Notes: generated by a model from the sequence alone, not told the origin. Counted from the first letter of the stretch, positions 28,793 to 37,602 are shown. The stretch: DNA of 38,933 bases from CADEFQ01 sp035342635 (GCA_035342635.1 DAOQXO010000012.1:1-38933), one strand, 5' to 3'. Program-made: numbers and translations.

Positions 28793-30124
28793 TCAAGGCC
28801 GCTTGAACAGCAGCCCACCCTTGACCACCACCGACACGTCCTGCAGCCGCCGGATGTCAGCGAGCGGGTCGCCCTCGACCGCAATCACGTCGCCGAAGTG
28901 ACCCGGTGTCAGCTCGCCCACGCGATCCGACCAGCCCATGTAGCGCGCCGCGACCGAAGTGGCGGACTTGATCGCTTCCATCGGCGTCATGCCGCGCTCG
29001 ACCATGATCGGAAACTGCCGCGCATTCAGGCCATGCGGATAGACGCCGGCATCGGTGCCATAGACGATCGCCACGCCGGCCGCATGCGCGCGCGTGAAGC
29101 CCCGGCGCTGCGCCTCGGTGGTCTCGGCGTTCTTCTGCAGGAACTCCTCGGGCCAGCCCTGCCGGCGGCCTTCCGTGTCGATGTAATCGCCGTTGTAGAC
29201 GTCCATCGAAAGCGCGACGTCGCGCGCCCTGGCGAGCGCGATACCTTCGTCGTCGATCAGCGAGGCGTGCTCGATCGTGTCGGCGCCGGCGAGGATCGCC
29301 TCCTTGATCGAGCGCGCTCCATGGGCATGCGCGGCCACCTTGCGTGCCGCCGCGTGCGCAACTTCGGTTGCGACACCGAGCTCCGCGGGCGTCATCTCGG
29401 GCTCGCCGGGTACGCCGCCGAAGGCCAGCACGGCGCCGGACGCTATCACTTTCACCAGGTCGGCCCCGCCATCGACGGCCGCCTGCGCCCGGGCCCGAAA
29501 CTCCTCCGGGCCGCGCGCCACGCCCATGCGCACCGCGACTGGAATCTGCTCTTCGGGCACCTCGGGCAACAGCAGGTCGCCACCGCCGCCGGGAATCGTC
29601 AGGTAGTAGCCCGCGACCTGCATGCGTGGCCCGGCCACCTCCCCGGCATCGATCGCATCGCGCAGCGCGCGATCGGTCCAGCCGACATAGACGCCGACGT
29701 TGCGCACCGTCGTGAAGCCGGCGAGCAGCGTCGCTTCTGCGAACTCGCGCGAGATCGCGAGCTGCTCGTCCCGCGTGCGCCGGAAGTACACGGTGAGGTC
29801 GGCGGTGTCGTCGGGCCGCTCGGTGATGTGGGTGTGCATGTCGATCAGGCCCGGCAGGCAGGTGTGCGTCGGGAGATCGAGCGCCGCGACACCGCGCGGA
29901 ACGCTGCGCCCTGGTGTCACGCTGGCGATGCGCCCGTTCCGGACCAGGAGCGTCACGTCCGACCGGGGTGCGTCACCGACGCCGTCGATCATCGCCCCAC
30001 AGTACAGCGCCAGCGTGCCGGAATCGGCCACGTAGGCCCGGTCGATGTCCTGCAGTTCCGGATCGAGGGAGGCCGAGCAGGCGCCGAGCACGGCCGCGCC
30101 ACAGGCCAGGAGCACGGATTTCAT
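28793..30124 (-). CDS. lipoprotein metal-dependent amidohydrolase (imidazolonepropionase/prolidase-like)
   Basis: A 443-residue amidohydrolase-superfamily enzyme anchored as a lipoprotein: the signal peptide ends in the lipobox LGAC with C16 as the lipidated cysteine. Metal and active-site motifs are in order: DMHTHIT, a probable carboxylated lysine in DLVKVIASG, AHAHGAR, TIEHASL and the aspartate of VYGTDAGV. The C-terminal ELTPGHFGDVIAVEGDPL block is typical of the family. Related secreted enzymes hydrolyse Xaa-Pro or N-acyl dipeptides and other amides; the true substrate is unknown. It lies 72 bases upstream of the Rieske operon on the same strand, but that gap has a good -10 element, so the units are probably separate. 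No ribosome-binding site is evident, and a CATAAT sequence lies 9 bases before the ATG. Confidence 0.88.
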   Translation of the reverse strand: MKSVLLACGAAVLGACSASLDPELQDIDRAYVADSGTLALYCGAMIDGVGDAPRSDVTLLVRNGRIASVTPGRSVPRGVAALDLPTHTCLPGLIDMHTHITERPDDTADLTVYFRRTRDEQLAISREFAEATLLAGFTTVRNVGVYVGWTDRALRDAIDAGEVAGPRMQVAGYYLTIPGGGGDLLLPEVPEEQIPVAVRMGVARGPEEFRARAQAAVDGGADLVKVIASGAVLAFGGVPGEPEMTPAELGVATEVAHAAARKVAAHAHGARSIKEAILAGADTIEHASLIDDEGIALARARDVALSMDVYNGDYIDTEGRRQGWPEEFLQKNAETTEAQRRGFTRAHAAGVAIVYGTDAGVYPHGLNARQFPIMVERGMTPMEAIKSATSVAARYMGWSDRVGELTPGHFGDVIAVEGDPLADIRRLQDVSVVVKGGLLFKRP

Positions 30125-30189
30125 GGGCCGGCATTATGCGCCCCCTGCTGCGTCGGGCGGGTGGCGGGTGTAGCCCGGATGCAACAGGT

Positions 30190-30218
30190 TTGACAAAGCG
30201 TTCGCGTGGGATTCTGAT
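30190..30218 (+). promoter_or_regulatory. candidate sigma-70 promoter of the sulfotransferase-receptor operon
   Basis: A perfect TTGACA -35 box (30190-30195) is followed at exactly 17 bases by TCTGAT (30213-30218), which matches the -10 consensus at 4 of 6 positions. A transcript start near 30225 would leave a leader of about 31 bases before the ATG at 30256. It is the clearest sigma-70 type promoter I noticed in the window. Confidence 0.55.
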
Positions 30219-30255
30219 TGCCGTTGCGTGTCCTCACCCTGCACCAGACAACGGA

Positions 30256-32265
30256 ATGTCTAACTCACCGGAGCAGGTCGGCGCGCTCGACGTCGCGCTG
30301 GCCAACACCGCGCGCCTTCTCCAGACGGATCCACGGCTCGCGGAACGGCAGGCAGACGAGATCCTGGCTGTGCTCCCCGGCCATCCCGGCGCCGAATTGA
30401 TGCTCGCCATCGCCGCCCGCTGCCAGGGTCGCACGGCGCAGGCGATCGCGACGCTGGAAACGCTGGCTCGGGCGCACCCGGACTGGTGCGACGCCCACTG
30501 GCAACTCGGGCTCGCCTGCGTGCAGGCACAGGAGACCGATGCCGCCATCGCGGCCTTGCGCCGCGCCGTGGCCCTGAAGCCCGACCTGCCAGATGCCTGG
30601 CGGCTGCTCGCCGACCAGCTCACCCTGGCCGGCGATGTGGTCGCCGCCGACGAGGCCTATGCCCGGCACATCCGCCACTCCACGCGCGACCCGCGGCTGC
30701 TGCGGCCGGCCACCGCATTGTGCGAGGGACGCCTGCCGCAGGCGGAGCGCGACCTGCGCACGCACCTCAAGGCATTCCCGACGGATCTCGCGGCGATCCG
30801 CATGCTCGCCGAAGTCGGCGCCCGGCTCGGCCGCTACGGCGATGCCGAGGCACTGCTGCGCCGCTGCCTCGAACTTGCGCCGAGCTTCCTCGCCGCGCGG
30901 CACAACCTCGCCGTCGTGCTGCAGAAGGAGGCGAAGTTCGCCGCGGCGCTTGCCGAGGTCGAGCTGCTGCTCGAGGCGGAGCCGGCCAACCCCGGCTACC
31001 GCAATCTCGCGGCATCGGTCGCGGCGCGGCTCGGCGACATGCAGCGCTCGATCGAGCTCTACAGCGAGGTGCTGCGCGAATTTCCCCGCCAGCCCAAGAT
31101 CTGGATGAGTTACGGGCATACGCTGAAATCGGCCGGCCGCCAGGACGAGGCGATCGCCGCTTATCGTCGCGCGGTCGAACTCGTCCCGCAGTTCGGCGAG
31201 GCGTACTGGAGCCTCGCGAACCTGAAGACGTTCCGCTTCAGCGGCATCGACATCGAACTCATGCGCCAGCAGCTCGCCGTCCCCGGGCTGCGGGCCGAAG
31301 ACCGCTTCCACCTCGATTTCGCGCTCGGCAAGGCCCTCGAAGACGCCGGCGAGTACGCCGCGTCATTCGAACACTACGCCTCCGGCAACCGCATCCGCCG
31401 CCGCGGCATCACCTGGTCCGCCGAGGAGAACACCGACCAGTTGCGCCGCAGCCGCGCGCTGTTCACCCGCGAATTCTTCGCGGCCCGCGAGGGCTGGGGT
31501 GCGCCGGCGCGTGACCCGATCTTCATCGTTGGCCTGCCGCGCGCCGGCTCCACGCTGCTCGAACAGATCCTCGCCAGCCATTCGCAGGTCGAGGGCACCG
31601 CGGAACTGCCGGACATCACGCAGATCGCGCGCGAACTCGGCGGGCGCAAGCGCCGCACGGAAGTCTCGCGCTACCCGGAAATCCTGGCCGACCTGGATGC
31701 CGACGAGTGCCGCGCGCTCGGCGAGCGCTACCTCGCCCAGACGCGAGCCCAGCGCCGGACCGATGCGCCGATCTTCATCGACAAGATGCCGAACAACTTC
31801 CTGCATCTCGGGCTCATCCACCTCATCCTGCCGAATGCGCGCATCGTCGACGCGCGCCGGCATCCGCTCGCTTGCTGCTTTTCGGTGTTCAAGCAGCATT
31901 TCGCTCGCGGCCAGGGCTTCAGCTACGACCTCGGCGAGGTCGGCCGCTACTACCGCGACTACGTCGAACTGCTCGATCACTTCGACACGGTGTTGCCCGG
32001 CCGGGTGCATCGCGTGTTCTACGAACGGGTGGTCGACGACACCGAGGGCGAGGTGCGACGCCTGCTCGCCTATTGCGGCCTGCCGTTCGAGCCGGCCTGC
32101 CTGCGCTTCCACGAGAACACGCGCACCGTGCGTACCGCGAGCTCCGAGCAGGTACGGCGCCCCATCTACCGCGACGGCGTCGACCAGTGGCGCCATTACG
32201 CCGCGTGGCTTGCGCCGCTCGAGGCGGCACTGGGCCATGCACTGACCGATTATCCGTACCCGTAG
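30256..32265 (+). CDS. TPR-repeat sulfotransferase
   Basis: A 669-residue protein with two parts. Residues about 1-330 consist of tetratricopeptide repeats (for example AIATLETLARAHPDWCDAHW, AIAALRRAVALKPDLPDAW, ALLRRCLELAPSFLAARHN). Residues about 415-665 form a PAPS-dependent sulfotransferase of the Sulfotransfer_3 type, with the 5'-phosphosulfate loop IFIVGLPRAGSTLLEQIL near 422-439, the conserved IDKMPNNFLHLG helix and the DARRHPLACCFSVFKQHF 3'-phosphate segment. The substrate is probably a small molecule, glycan or protein tyrosine; it cannot be chosen from sequence. The ATG at 30256 follows a good promoter, with a weak ribosome-binding site. The TonB-dependent receptor starts 26 bases after its stop, so the two form an operon. 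Confidence 0.9.
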   Translation: MSNSPEQVGALDVALANTARLLQTDPRLAERQADEILAVLPGHPGAELMLAIAARCQGRTAQAIATLETLARAHPDWCDAHWQLGLACVQAQETDAAIAALRRAVALKPDLPDAWRLLADQLTLAGDVVAADEAYARHIRHSTRDPRLLRPATALCEGRLPQAERDLRTHLKAFPTDLAAIRMLAEVGARLGRYGDAEALLRRCLELAPSFLAARHNLAVVLQKEAKFAAALAEVELLLEAEPANPGYRNLAASVAARLGDMQRSIELYSEVLREFPRQPKIWMSYGHTLKSAGRQDEAIAAYRRAVELVPQFGEAYWSLANLKTFRFSGIDIELMRQQLAVPGLRAEDRFHLDFALGKALEDAGEYAASFEHYASGNRIRRRGITWSAEENTDQLRRSRALFTREFFAAREGWGAPARDPIFIVGLPRAGSTLLEQILASHSQVEGTAELPDITQIARELGGRKRRTEVSRYPEILADLDADECRALGERYLAQTRAQRRTDAPIFIDKMPNNFLHLGLIHLILPNARIVDARRHPLACCFSVFKQHFARGQGFSYDLGEVGRYYRDYVELLDHFDTVLPGRVHRVFYERVVDDTEGEVRRLLAYCGLPFEPACLRFHENTRTVRTASSEQVRRPIYRDGVDQWRHYAAWLAPLEAALGHALTDYPYP

Positions 32266-32291
32266 AACCCAAGGAAAAGCCAGGGGGAATC

Positions 32292-34661
32292 ATGACCAGA
32301 AGCAGACGCAGGAAGCTCGACAGGGAGAGCGCCCGCGCGCGCGCGGCGGGCATGTACGGCGTCAGCGCCGTCTCCGCGGCCGTGATGGCAGCAGTGGCGC
32401 CCGCGCAGGCACAGACATCGGGCGGCCTCGAAGAGGTGATCGTCACCGCGCAGAAACGCGAGGAGAGCCTGCAGAACGTGCCACTCAGCATCCAGGCGAT
32501 CGGCACCGAGAAACTCGAGCAACTACACGTGACGCGCTTCGACGACTACGTGAAGTACCTGCCGAGCGTCGCATACCAGTCCATCGGCCCGGGCGCGACC
32601 GCGGTGTACTTCCGCGGCGTGGCGAGCGGCGAGAACTCGAACCACTCCGGCCCGGTGCCGAGCGTCGGTATCTATCTGGACGAGCAGCCGATCACGACGA
32701 TCCAGGGTTCGCTCGACGTGCGCATCTATGACGTCGCGCGCGTCGAGGCGCTGGCAGGCCCGCAGGGCACGCTGTACGGCGCGAGTTCCCAGGCCGGCAC
32801 GATCCGCATCATCACCAACAAGCCCGACCCGTCCGCATTCGCCGCGGGATTCGACCTCGAAGGCACGACCGTCGACGGCGGCAGCGAGGGCTACTCCGCG
32901 GAAGGCTTCGTCAACCTGCCGATCAATGACCGGGCAGCGCTGCGGCTGGTCGGCTGGTACGCGCAGGACCCGGGCTACATCGACAACGTGCTGCTCGAGC
33001 GCACCTTCCCGACCTGGGGCGGCACGATCGACAACTCCGCGCTGGTCGAGGAGGACCAGAACGAACTCGAGACCTACGGCGCGCGCGCGGCGCTCAGGAT
33101 CGACCTCAACGACAGCTGGACGATCACGCCGCAGCTGATGGCGCAGGAGCAGAACACGAAGGGCAGCTTTCTCGTCGACAAGAACGGCGCGGACCTCAGC
33201 TACAGCGCCTTCAAGCCGGTGGGCGCGAAGGACAACTGGTACCAGGCCGCGCTGACCATCGAGGGCAAGCTCGCGAACCTCGACTTCGTGTACGCGGGCT
33301 CCTACCTCGATCGCAAGGTCGACACCGACAACGAGTACAACGACTACTCGTACTACTACGACGTGCTGCACGGCTACGGCGCCTACTGGTACGACAACAA
33401 CGGCGATTTCATCGACCCGTCGCAGTACTTCATCGGCGAGGACACGTTCACCAAGCAGAGCCACGAGATCCGCCTGTCTTCCTCGCAGGACAATCGTGTC
33501 TACTTCGTTGCCGGGCTCTTCTACCAACTGCAGAAGCACGGCATCGAACAGAACTACAAGATCGACGGCCTCGCGGACGCCCTGACGGTCACCGGCTGGC
33601 CGGACACGATCTGGCTGACGCAGCAGGAGCGCAGAGACGAGGACTACGCGGCCTTCGGCGAGGTCACGTTCAACGTCAACGACAGGCTCTCGCTGACCGG
33701 CGGCGTGCGCTTCTTCGAGGCGGAAAGCTCGCTGAAGGGCTTCTTCGGCTTTTCCGCGGGTTACAGCAGCGGCACGGGCGAGGCCGTGTGCTTCGATCCG
33801 GTGGGCATCAACGGTGCGCCGTGCACCAACCTCGACAAGGAAACCGACGAATCCGGCGAAACGATCAAACTGAACGCCACGTACCGGGTCACCGAAGACA
33901 AGCTGTTCTACGTGACCTACTCGGAGGGCTTCCGGCCGGGCGGCATCAACCGGCGCGGTAACCTGCCGCCCTACGAGGCGGACTACCTGGAGAACTACGA
34001 GTTCGGCTGGAAGACCACCTGGGCCGACGGTCGCTTCCGTTTCAACGGCGCCCTGTTCCAGCAGGACTGGGACGACATCCAGTTCTCCTATCTCGGCAGC
34101 AATGGCCTCACCGAAATCAGGAATGCCGGCAAGGCGCAGATCCGCGGGCTCGAGGCCGACGTGAGCTGGGCCGTGACGCCGGCGCTGCGCCTGACCGGCG
34201 GCCTCGCCTACATCGACGGCGAACTGAAAGAGGATTACTGCATCGATGCGAGCGCCTGCCCGCCGCCGGACGCGTCCAGGGGGACGCAGCTGCCGGTCAC
34301 GCCCGAGTGGAAGGGCAATGCCATTGCGCGCTACCAGTTCACGCTCGGCACCTTCGACAGCTTCGTGCAGGGTTCAGTCGTGTACAACGGGGAAGCCTGG
34401 TCCGACCTGCGTGATGCCGACCGGGCGGTGCTCGGCAAGCAGGATGCCTACACGATTGCCGACTTCTCCGCGGGCATCGCCCGCGGCCCATGGGGCCTCG
34501 AACTGTTCGTGAACAATGTGTTCGACGAGCGCGCCGACCTGTTTACGACCAGCCAGTGCAGCATCCTCGGTCCGGATGGGCTGCCCTTGTGCGGGCTGCG
34601 GCCGTATTCGTACGTGGCGCAACCACGCACGATCGGCCTGCGCTACTCGCACAAGTTCTAG
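32292..34661 (+). CDS. TonB-dependent outer-membrane receptor
   Basis: A 789-residue TonB-dependent receptor. A long basic signal region ends at APAQA (about residue 40). It is followed by the TonB-box region EEVIVTAQKREESLQNVPLSI (47-67), the plug domain (LPSVAYQSIGPGA, VEALAGPQGTLYGASSQAGTI) and a beta-barrel running to the terminal RYSHKF, whose final phenylalanine is the barrel-assembly signal. The sequence type (EEVIVTAQKR and GPQGTLYG) is common in proteobacteria that expand this family for sugars, lipids or aromatic compounds; there is no haem or siderophore signature. AGGGGG lies 6 bases before the ATG. It is co-transcribed with the TPR-sulfotransferase, so it may import or respond to a sulfated substrate, which is inferred from context only. 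Confidence 0.95.
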   Translation: MTRSRRRKLDRESARARAAGMYGVSAVSAAVMAAVAPAQAQTSGGLEEVIVTAQKREESLQNVPLSIQAIGTEKLEQLHVTRFDDYVKYLPSVAYQSIGPGATAVYFRGVASGENSNHSGPVPSVGIYLDEQPITTIQGSLDVRIYDVARVEALAGPQGTLYGASSQAGTIRIITNKPDPSAFAAGFDLEGTTVDGGSEGYSAEGFVNLPINDRAALRLVGWYAQDPGYIDNVLLERTFPTWGGTIDNSALVEEDQNELETYGARAALRIDLNDSWTITPQLMAQEQNTKGSFLVDKNGADLSYSAFKPVGAKDNWYQAALTIEGKLANLDFVYAGSYLDRKVDTDNEYNDYSYYYDVLHGYGAYWYDNNGDFIDPSQYFIGEDTFTKQSHEIRLSSSQDNRVYFVAGLFYQLQKHGIEQNYKIDGLADALTVTGWPDTIWLTQQERRDEDYAAFGEVTFNVNDRLSLTGGVRFFEAESSLKGFFGFSAGYSSGTGEAVCFDPVGINGAPCTNLDKETDESGETIKLNATYRVTEDKLFYVTYSEGFRPGGINRRGNLPPYEADYLENYEFGWKTTWADGRFRFNGALFQQDWDDIQFSYLGSNGLTEIRNAGKAQIRGLEADVSWAVTPALRLTGGLAYIDGELKEDYCIDASACPPPDASRGTQLPVTPEWKGNAIARYQFTLGTFDSFVQGSVVYNGEAWSDLRDADRAVLGKQDAYTIADFSAGIARGPWGLELFVNNVFDERADLFTTSQCSILGPDGLPLCGLRPYSYVAQPRTIGLRYSHKF

Positions 34662-34675
34662 TTCAGGGGGGGAAG

Positions 34676-34725
34676 GTTGACGGGTGGGAGGGGCGCGGGA
34701 AACCGGCCCTTCCCACCCGTTCAAC
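34676..34725. terminator. long hairpin between convergent receptor and ligase genes
   Basis: GTTGA-CGGGTGGGA (34676-34689) pairs with TCCCACCCG (34711-34719) and, past a one-base bulge, TCAAC (34721-34725). The stem continues inward through GGGGC (34690-34694) and GCCCT (34706-34710), allowing one G:T pair, to a loop of about 11 bases. Total stem is about 19 bp. It lies 14 bases after the receptor stop and includes the ligase stop codon, so it probably ends transcription from both sides, though no T-run is present. Confidence 0.6.
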
Positions 34726-36250
34726 TCAACTGGCGCAGTTCCTTCTTGAGGACCTTGCCACCGGCATTGCGCGGCAGTTCGGCCAGCGCGCGGAATTCCT
34801 TCGGCACCTTGTAGCCCGCGAGCCGTTCGCGGCACCAGGCCTCGAGTTCGTCGCTGCCGGCATGTCGCTCCCGCCGCAGGACGAAGTACGCACACAGCCG
34901 CTCGCCCCAGTGTTCATCGGGCACGCCGATCACCGCTGCTTCGTGCACGGCGGGATGCGCCTGCAGCACCTCCTCGATCTCGCGCGGGTACACGTTGAGC
35001 CCGCCCGAGACCACCATGTCCTTGCGACGATCGACGATGTAGTAATGACCGTCGGCGTCGCGCCGCGCGAGATCGCCGGCCGTCAGCCAGCCGTCCCGCC
35101 ACACCGCGGCGGTCTCCTCCGGCTGGTTGTAGTAGCCGTTGAACAGGTACGGCGAGCGTGAATACAGCTCACCCACCTCACCCTCCGCGACATCCCGGCC
35201 AGCCTGATCGAGCAAGCGCACTTCGTTGAGCGCGAACGGCAGGCCGACGCAGCGCGGCTTCTCGAGCTGGTACTGCGGGCGCAGATTCGTGACGATGCCG
35301 GCCTCGGTCGAGCCATAGGTCTCGTGCAGCAGACCCGGCCCCCAGTAGCCGACGATCTTCTCCTTGAGCACCTGCGGCAACGCGGCTGCATTCGACATGA
35401 TCGTGCGCAGCGCGCGTGCCTTGCCGCGATGGCGCTCGAGCACCCCAGGCCCGAGCCCGAAGATCGAGGAGTAGTGGGTGGGCACCATGAAGACGCCGGT
35501 GAACTCGCCCTCCGCCAGCTTGCCGACGACGAGCTCGGCATCGAACTTCGGCAGGATCTCGACCGTCCCGCCGAAATACACCGAACACATGATGAATGCG
35601 AAGCCCGCGCCGTGCGCCATCGGCGCGATGCCGAGCTGCAGGTCGTCCGGGCCGTAGCAGCCGTATTCCATCGCCATCGCGTGGAATGTCAGCGTGCGCG
35701 AACGGTGCGAGATGAGGATACCCTTGGGCCGGCCGGTCGTGCCGGATGTGTAGACAAGCGTGAACGGATCGGTCTCGGCAACCGGCGCGCCCGCAGCCGA
35801 CAGCATTGGCGTGAATGCAGGATCCGCCGCGCGCAGCCAGGCCTCGTACTCCTCGCCGAGCACGATCACGTGCTCGACCAGCGGCAGCGCCGATCGATCG
35901 ACCGTGCCGAGGTTCGCCTCGTGCACGAACAGCACGCGCGCTCCACAGTCATTGGCGGCCGCGGTGACCTCCGCGGTCGCGGAACGCGCACTCAGTGTCG
36001 CGACGACGCCGCCGGCGTCGGCGACGCCGCAGATCAGCTCCGGGTACTCGATGCAGTTCGGCGCGAGCACGATGGCGCGATCGCCCGGCCGGAAGCCCAG
36101 TGCGGCAAGGCGCGCGCCGACGCGGTTCACGCGCCCGAGCAACTCGGCATAGGTCCGACGTTGCTGCGCGCAGATGAGCGCGACCTTCGACGGCGTGCGC
36201 GCGGCCGAGACCCGCAACCCCCCCGACAGTAGCAGTCCTGGGCCGATCAT
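34721..36250 (-). CDS. AMP-forming acyl-CoA synthetase/ligase
   Basis: A 509-residue member of the ANL superfamily, which activates a carboxylic acid with ATP and transfers it to CoA. Motifs: phosphate loop YTSGTTGRPKG (167-177), the YGSTEAG A5 motif, the YLFNGYYNQPEET and GWLTAGDLARRD segments, the hinge DRRKDMVVSGG and the catalytic lysine K499 in GGKVLKKEL. The hinge and the VYPREIEEVL region are typical of long-chain or aromatic acyl-CoA ligases. Substrate is unknown. It is divergent from the small ORF/racemase pair and converges on the TonB receptor. Initiation at 36250 is the natural start; I see no strong ribosome-binding site. Confidence 0.92.
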   Translation of the reverse strand: MIGPGLLLSGGLRVSAARTPSKVALICAQQRRTYAELLGRVNRVGARLAALGFRPGDRAIVLAPNCIEYPELICGVADAGGVVATLSARSATAEVTAAANDCGARVLFVHEANLGTVDRSALPLVEHVIVLGEEYEAWLRAADPAFTPMLSAAGAPVAETDPFTLVYTSGTTGRPKGILISHRSRTLTFHAMAMEYGCYGPDDLQLGIAPMAHGAGFAFIMCSVYFGGTVEILPKFDAELVVGKLAEGEFTGVFMVPTHYSSIFGLGPGVLERHRGKARALRTIMSNAAALPQVLKEKIVGYWGPGLLHETYGSTEAGIVTNLRPQYQLEKPRCVGLPFALNEVRLLDQAGRDVAEGEVGELYSRSPYLFNGYYNQPEETAAVWRDGWLTAGDLARRDADGHYYIVDRRKDMVVSGGLNVYPREIEEVLQAHPAVHEAAVIGVPDEHWGERLCAYFVLRRERHAGSDELEAWCRERLAGYKVPKEFRALAELPRNAGGKVLKKELRQLS

Positions 36251-36379
36251 CGCCTGAAATCCCGTCCGTCGTTTCCTATGGTGTCTCGACTTACGGTGGC
36301 ATCGGGCTCAGACTCCTGTCAATCAAGTTCGGAATTTCGTACCGATGTTCCAGATATGCGGTTTTTGGGAGTCGCACTG

Positions 36380-36508
36380 ATGCCGCTCGAGCTCGGCCCG
36401 CAACCCTTTTGCGTCGCCAACGGCGGACTGCGCGATCGCTTCGATGCACGCCGTGCCGAAGTCGAGGCGCGTTTCCGCATGGTCCTCGACGGCGCGCGCT
36501 CGCTATGA
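36380..36508 (+). CDS. small ORF (42 aa) coupled to the racemase-family gene
   Basis: A 42-residue ORF preceded by GGGAG 8 bases before its ATG and ending in an ATGA overlap with the racemase-family start at 36505. This organisation argues for real translation and coupling. The product (starting MPLELGPQPFCVANGG and ending in a charged helix with RRAEVEARFRMVLDG) has no family I recognise. It may be a stable small subunit, a leader peptide, or the remnant of a larger gene: the frame continues upstream to an ATG at 36278, which would give 76 residues but has no ribosome-binding site. The 36251-36379 stretch holds no other clear feature. Confidence 0.5.
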   Translation: MPLELGPQPFCVANGGLRDRFDARRAEVEARFRMVLDGARSL

Positions 36509-37302
36509 AACGGATCGCGATCCTCGGCAGTGGCACGCCCTGCGCAGCCGGCGCCCCGGCGCATCTTTCGGCGATGACTCCGCCCGGCATCGAGCTCGTG
36601 CCCTGGCCGCTGCCGATATCCGCCTTCCCGCACACACCCTTCGATCATGTGCTCGTGGCCGCAAGCCACGCAGCCGCGGCCGCCGAGGCGCTCGCCGGCG
36701 GCGCCGATGCACTGTACATCGATACCTTCGGCGACTACGCGATCAACGCCATGCGCGCCCTCGGCGATGCGCCCGTGATCGGCGCCGGCGAGGCAACGCT
36801 GCACGCGGCGACGCTCGTGGCGCGGCGCTTCTCGATCGTGACGGTGTGGCCACGCTCGATGCGCTTCATCTACGACGAGCGACTGGCGGCGAGCGGACTT
36901 GCGGCGCGCTGCGCGTCGATCCGCCAACTCGGCGAGCCGGTCGACGTCATGGCGCGCCTGCAGGGCGGGGACGGGAACGTGACGGCGCGCATCGTCGAGG
37001 CGTGCCGCGAGGCCATCGAACACGACGGCGCCGAAGCCATTGCGCTCGGCTGCACGTGCATGGCACCGGTGCACGCCGCGGTAGCCCAAGCCATCGATGC
37101 CCCGGTGCTGTGTTGCTCGCGCACCGGGTATGCCATGGCGATCGCGGCGGTCCTCGGCGGCTGGCCATCGAGCGCGCTCGCCTGGCCGCGCGTACCGCGC
37201 CAGCGCGTCGAACGACTGCTGGCACTTGCGAGCGGCAGCGGCGCGGCGCAGGCCGGCGGGGACGACGCCTGCCCGGTGTGCCCCACCACCCCGGAGGGCT
37301 GA
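36505..37302 (+). CDS. Asp/Glu/hydantoin racemase-superfamily enzyme lacking the first catalytic cysteine
   Basis: A 265-residue protein of the aspartate/glutamate/hydantoin racemase superfamily. Two-base racemases use two cysteines. Here the second is present as C183 in LGCTCM, but the first position, usually C in a CFGD motif, is threonine 74 (YIDTFGDYA). Retention of only the second cysteine is the arrangement seen in arylmalonate decarboxylase, so decarboxylase or lyase/isomerase chemistry is more likely than true racemisation. The C-terminus is cysteine-containing (DACPVCP), which is unusual. The start overlaps the stop of a small upstream ORF by ATGA. Together with the adjacent acyl-CoA ligase it may belong to a carboxylic-acid degradation pathway; that is inference. 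Confidence 0.85.
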   Translation: MKRIAILGSGTPCAAGAPAHLSAMTPPGIELVPWPLPISAFPHTPFDHVLVAASHAAAAAEALAGGADALYIDTFGDYAINAMRALGDAPVIGAGEATLHAATLVARRFSIVTVWPRSMRFIYDERLAASGLAARCASIRQLGEPVDVMARLQGGDGNVTARIVEACREAIEHDGAEAIALGCTCMAPVHAAVAQAIDAPVLCCSRTGYAMAIAAVLGGWPSSALAWPRVPRQRVERLLALASGSGAAQAGGDDACPVCPTTPEG

Positions 37303-37345
37303 GCGTACGCGAGTTCGAGCGGGAGTACGCGCGCGACATCCTCGC

Positions 37346-37365
37346 CGCGATACGCAGGTATCGTG
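37346..37365. terminator. hairpin between convergent genes
   Basis: The sequence CGCGATAC, loop GCAG, GTATCGTG forms an 8-bp stem with one G:T pair. It lies in the 75-base gap between the stop codons of the racemase-family gene and the 74-residue protein gene, the position expected for a bidirectional terminator. No T-run follows. Confidence 0.35.
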
Positions 37366-37377
37366 CGCGGGTGCGCG

Positions 37378-37602
37378 TCAACGCGCCGGTGGCTTGCCGG
37401 GCACCGGAGGATCGCCGCTCAGCAGCAGTCTGAGGATCGACGGGCGCATCAGCTTGCCGATCATCCGGCGCAGTTCGGAGGGCCGAAGCGTAGTCTCGCA
37501 AGGCAGCATGCCGGCCACCCCGCTCATCTGCAGCAGGCCGTCCTTTGCGGCGAGTTCATCGATCCGCACGTCCAGTTTCATCGCCGGGGTGACCACGCGC
37601 AT
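37378..37602 (-). CDS. small conserved-looking protein (74 aa) after the FAD dehydrogenase
   Basis: A 74-residue protein that I cannot assign to a named family. It begins immediately after the stop of the flavoprotein gene (stop codon TAG directly followed by ATG), so it is almost certainly translated by re-initiation. The N-terminal half (MKLDVRIDELAAKDGLLQMSGVAGMLPCET) suggests beta-strand structure with one cysteine; the C-terminal half is a basic helix (ELRRMIGKLMRPSILRLLLSG). Coupling to the FAD-dependent dehydrogenase suggests an accessory role, but this rests only on position. Confidence 0.65.
   Translation of the reverse strand: MRVVTPAMKLDVRIDELAAKDGLLQMSGVAGMLPCETTLRPSELRRMIGKLMRPSILRLLLSGDPPVPGKPPAR

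Noticed and set aside
36278..36379. Longer 76-residue version of the small ORF
   Set aside because: The upstream ATGs lack ribosome-binding sites, while the ATG at 36380 has a well-placed GGGAG. Kept only as an alternative.
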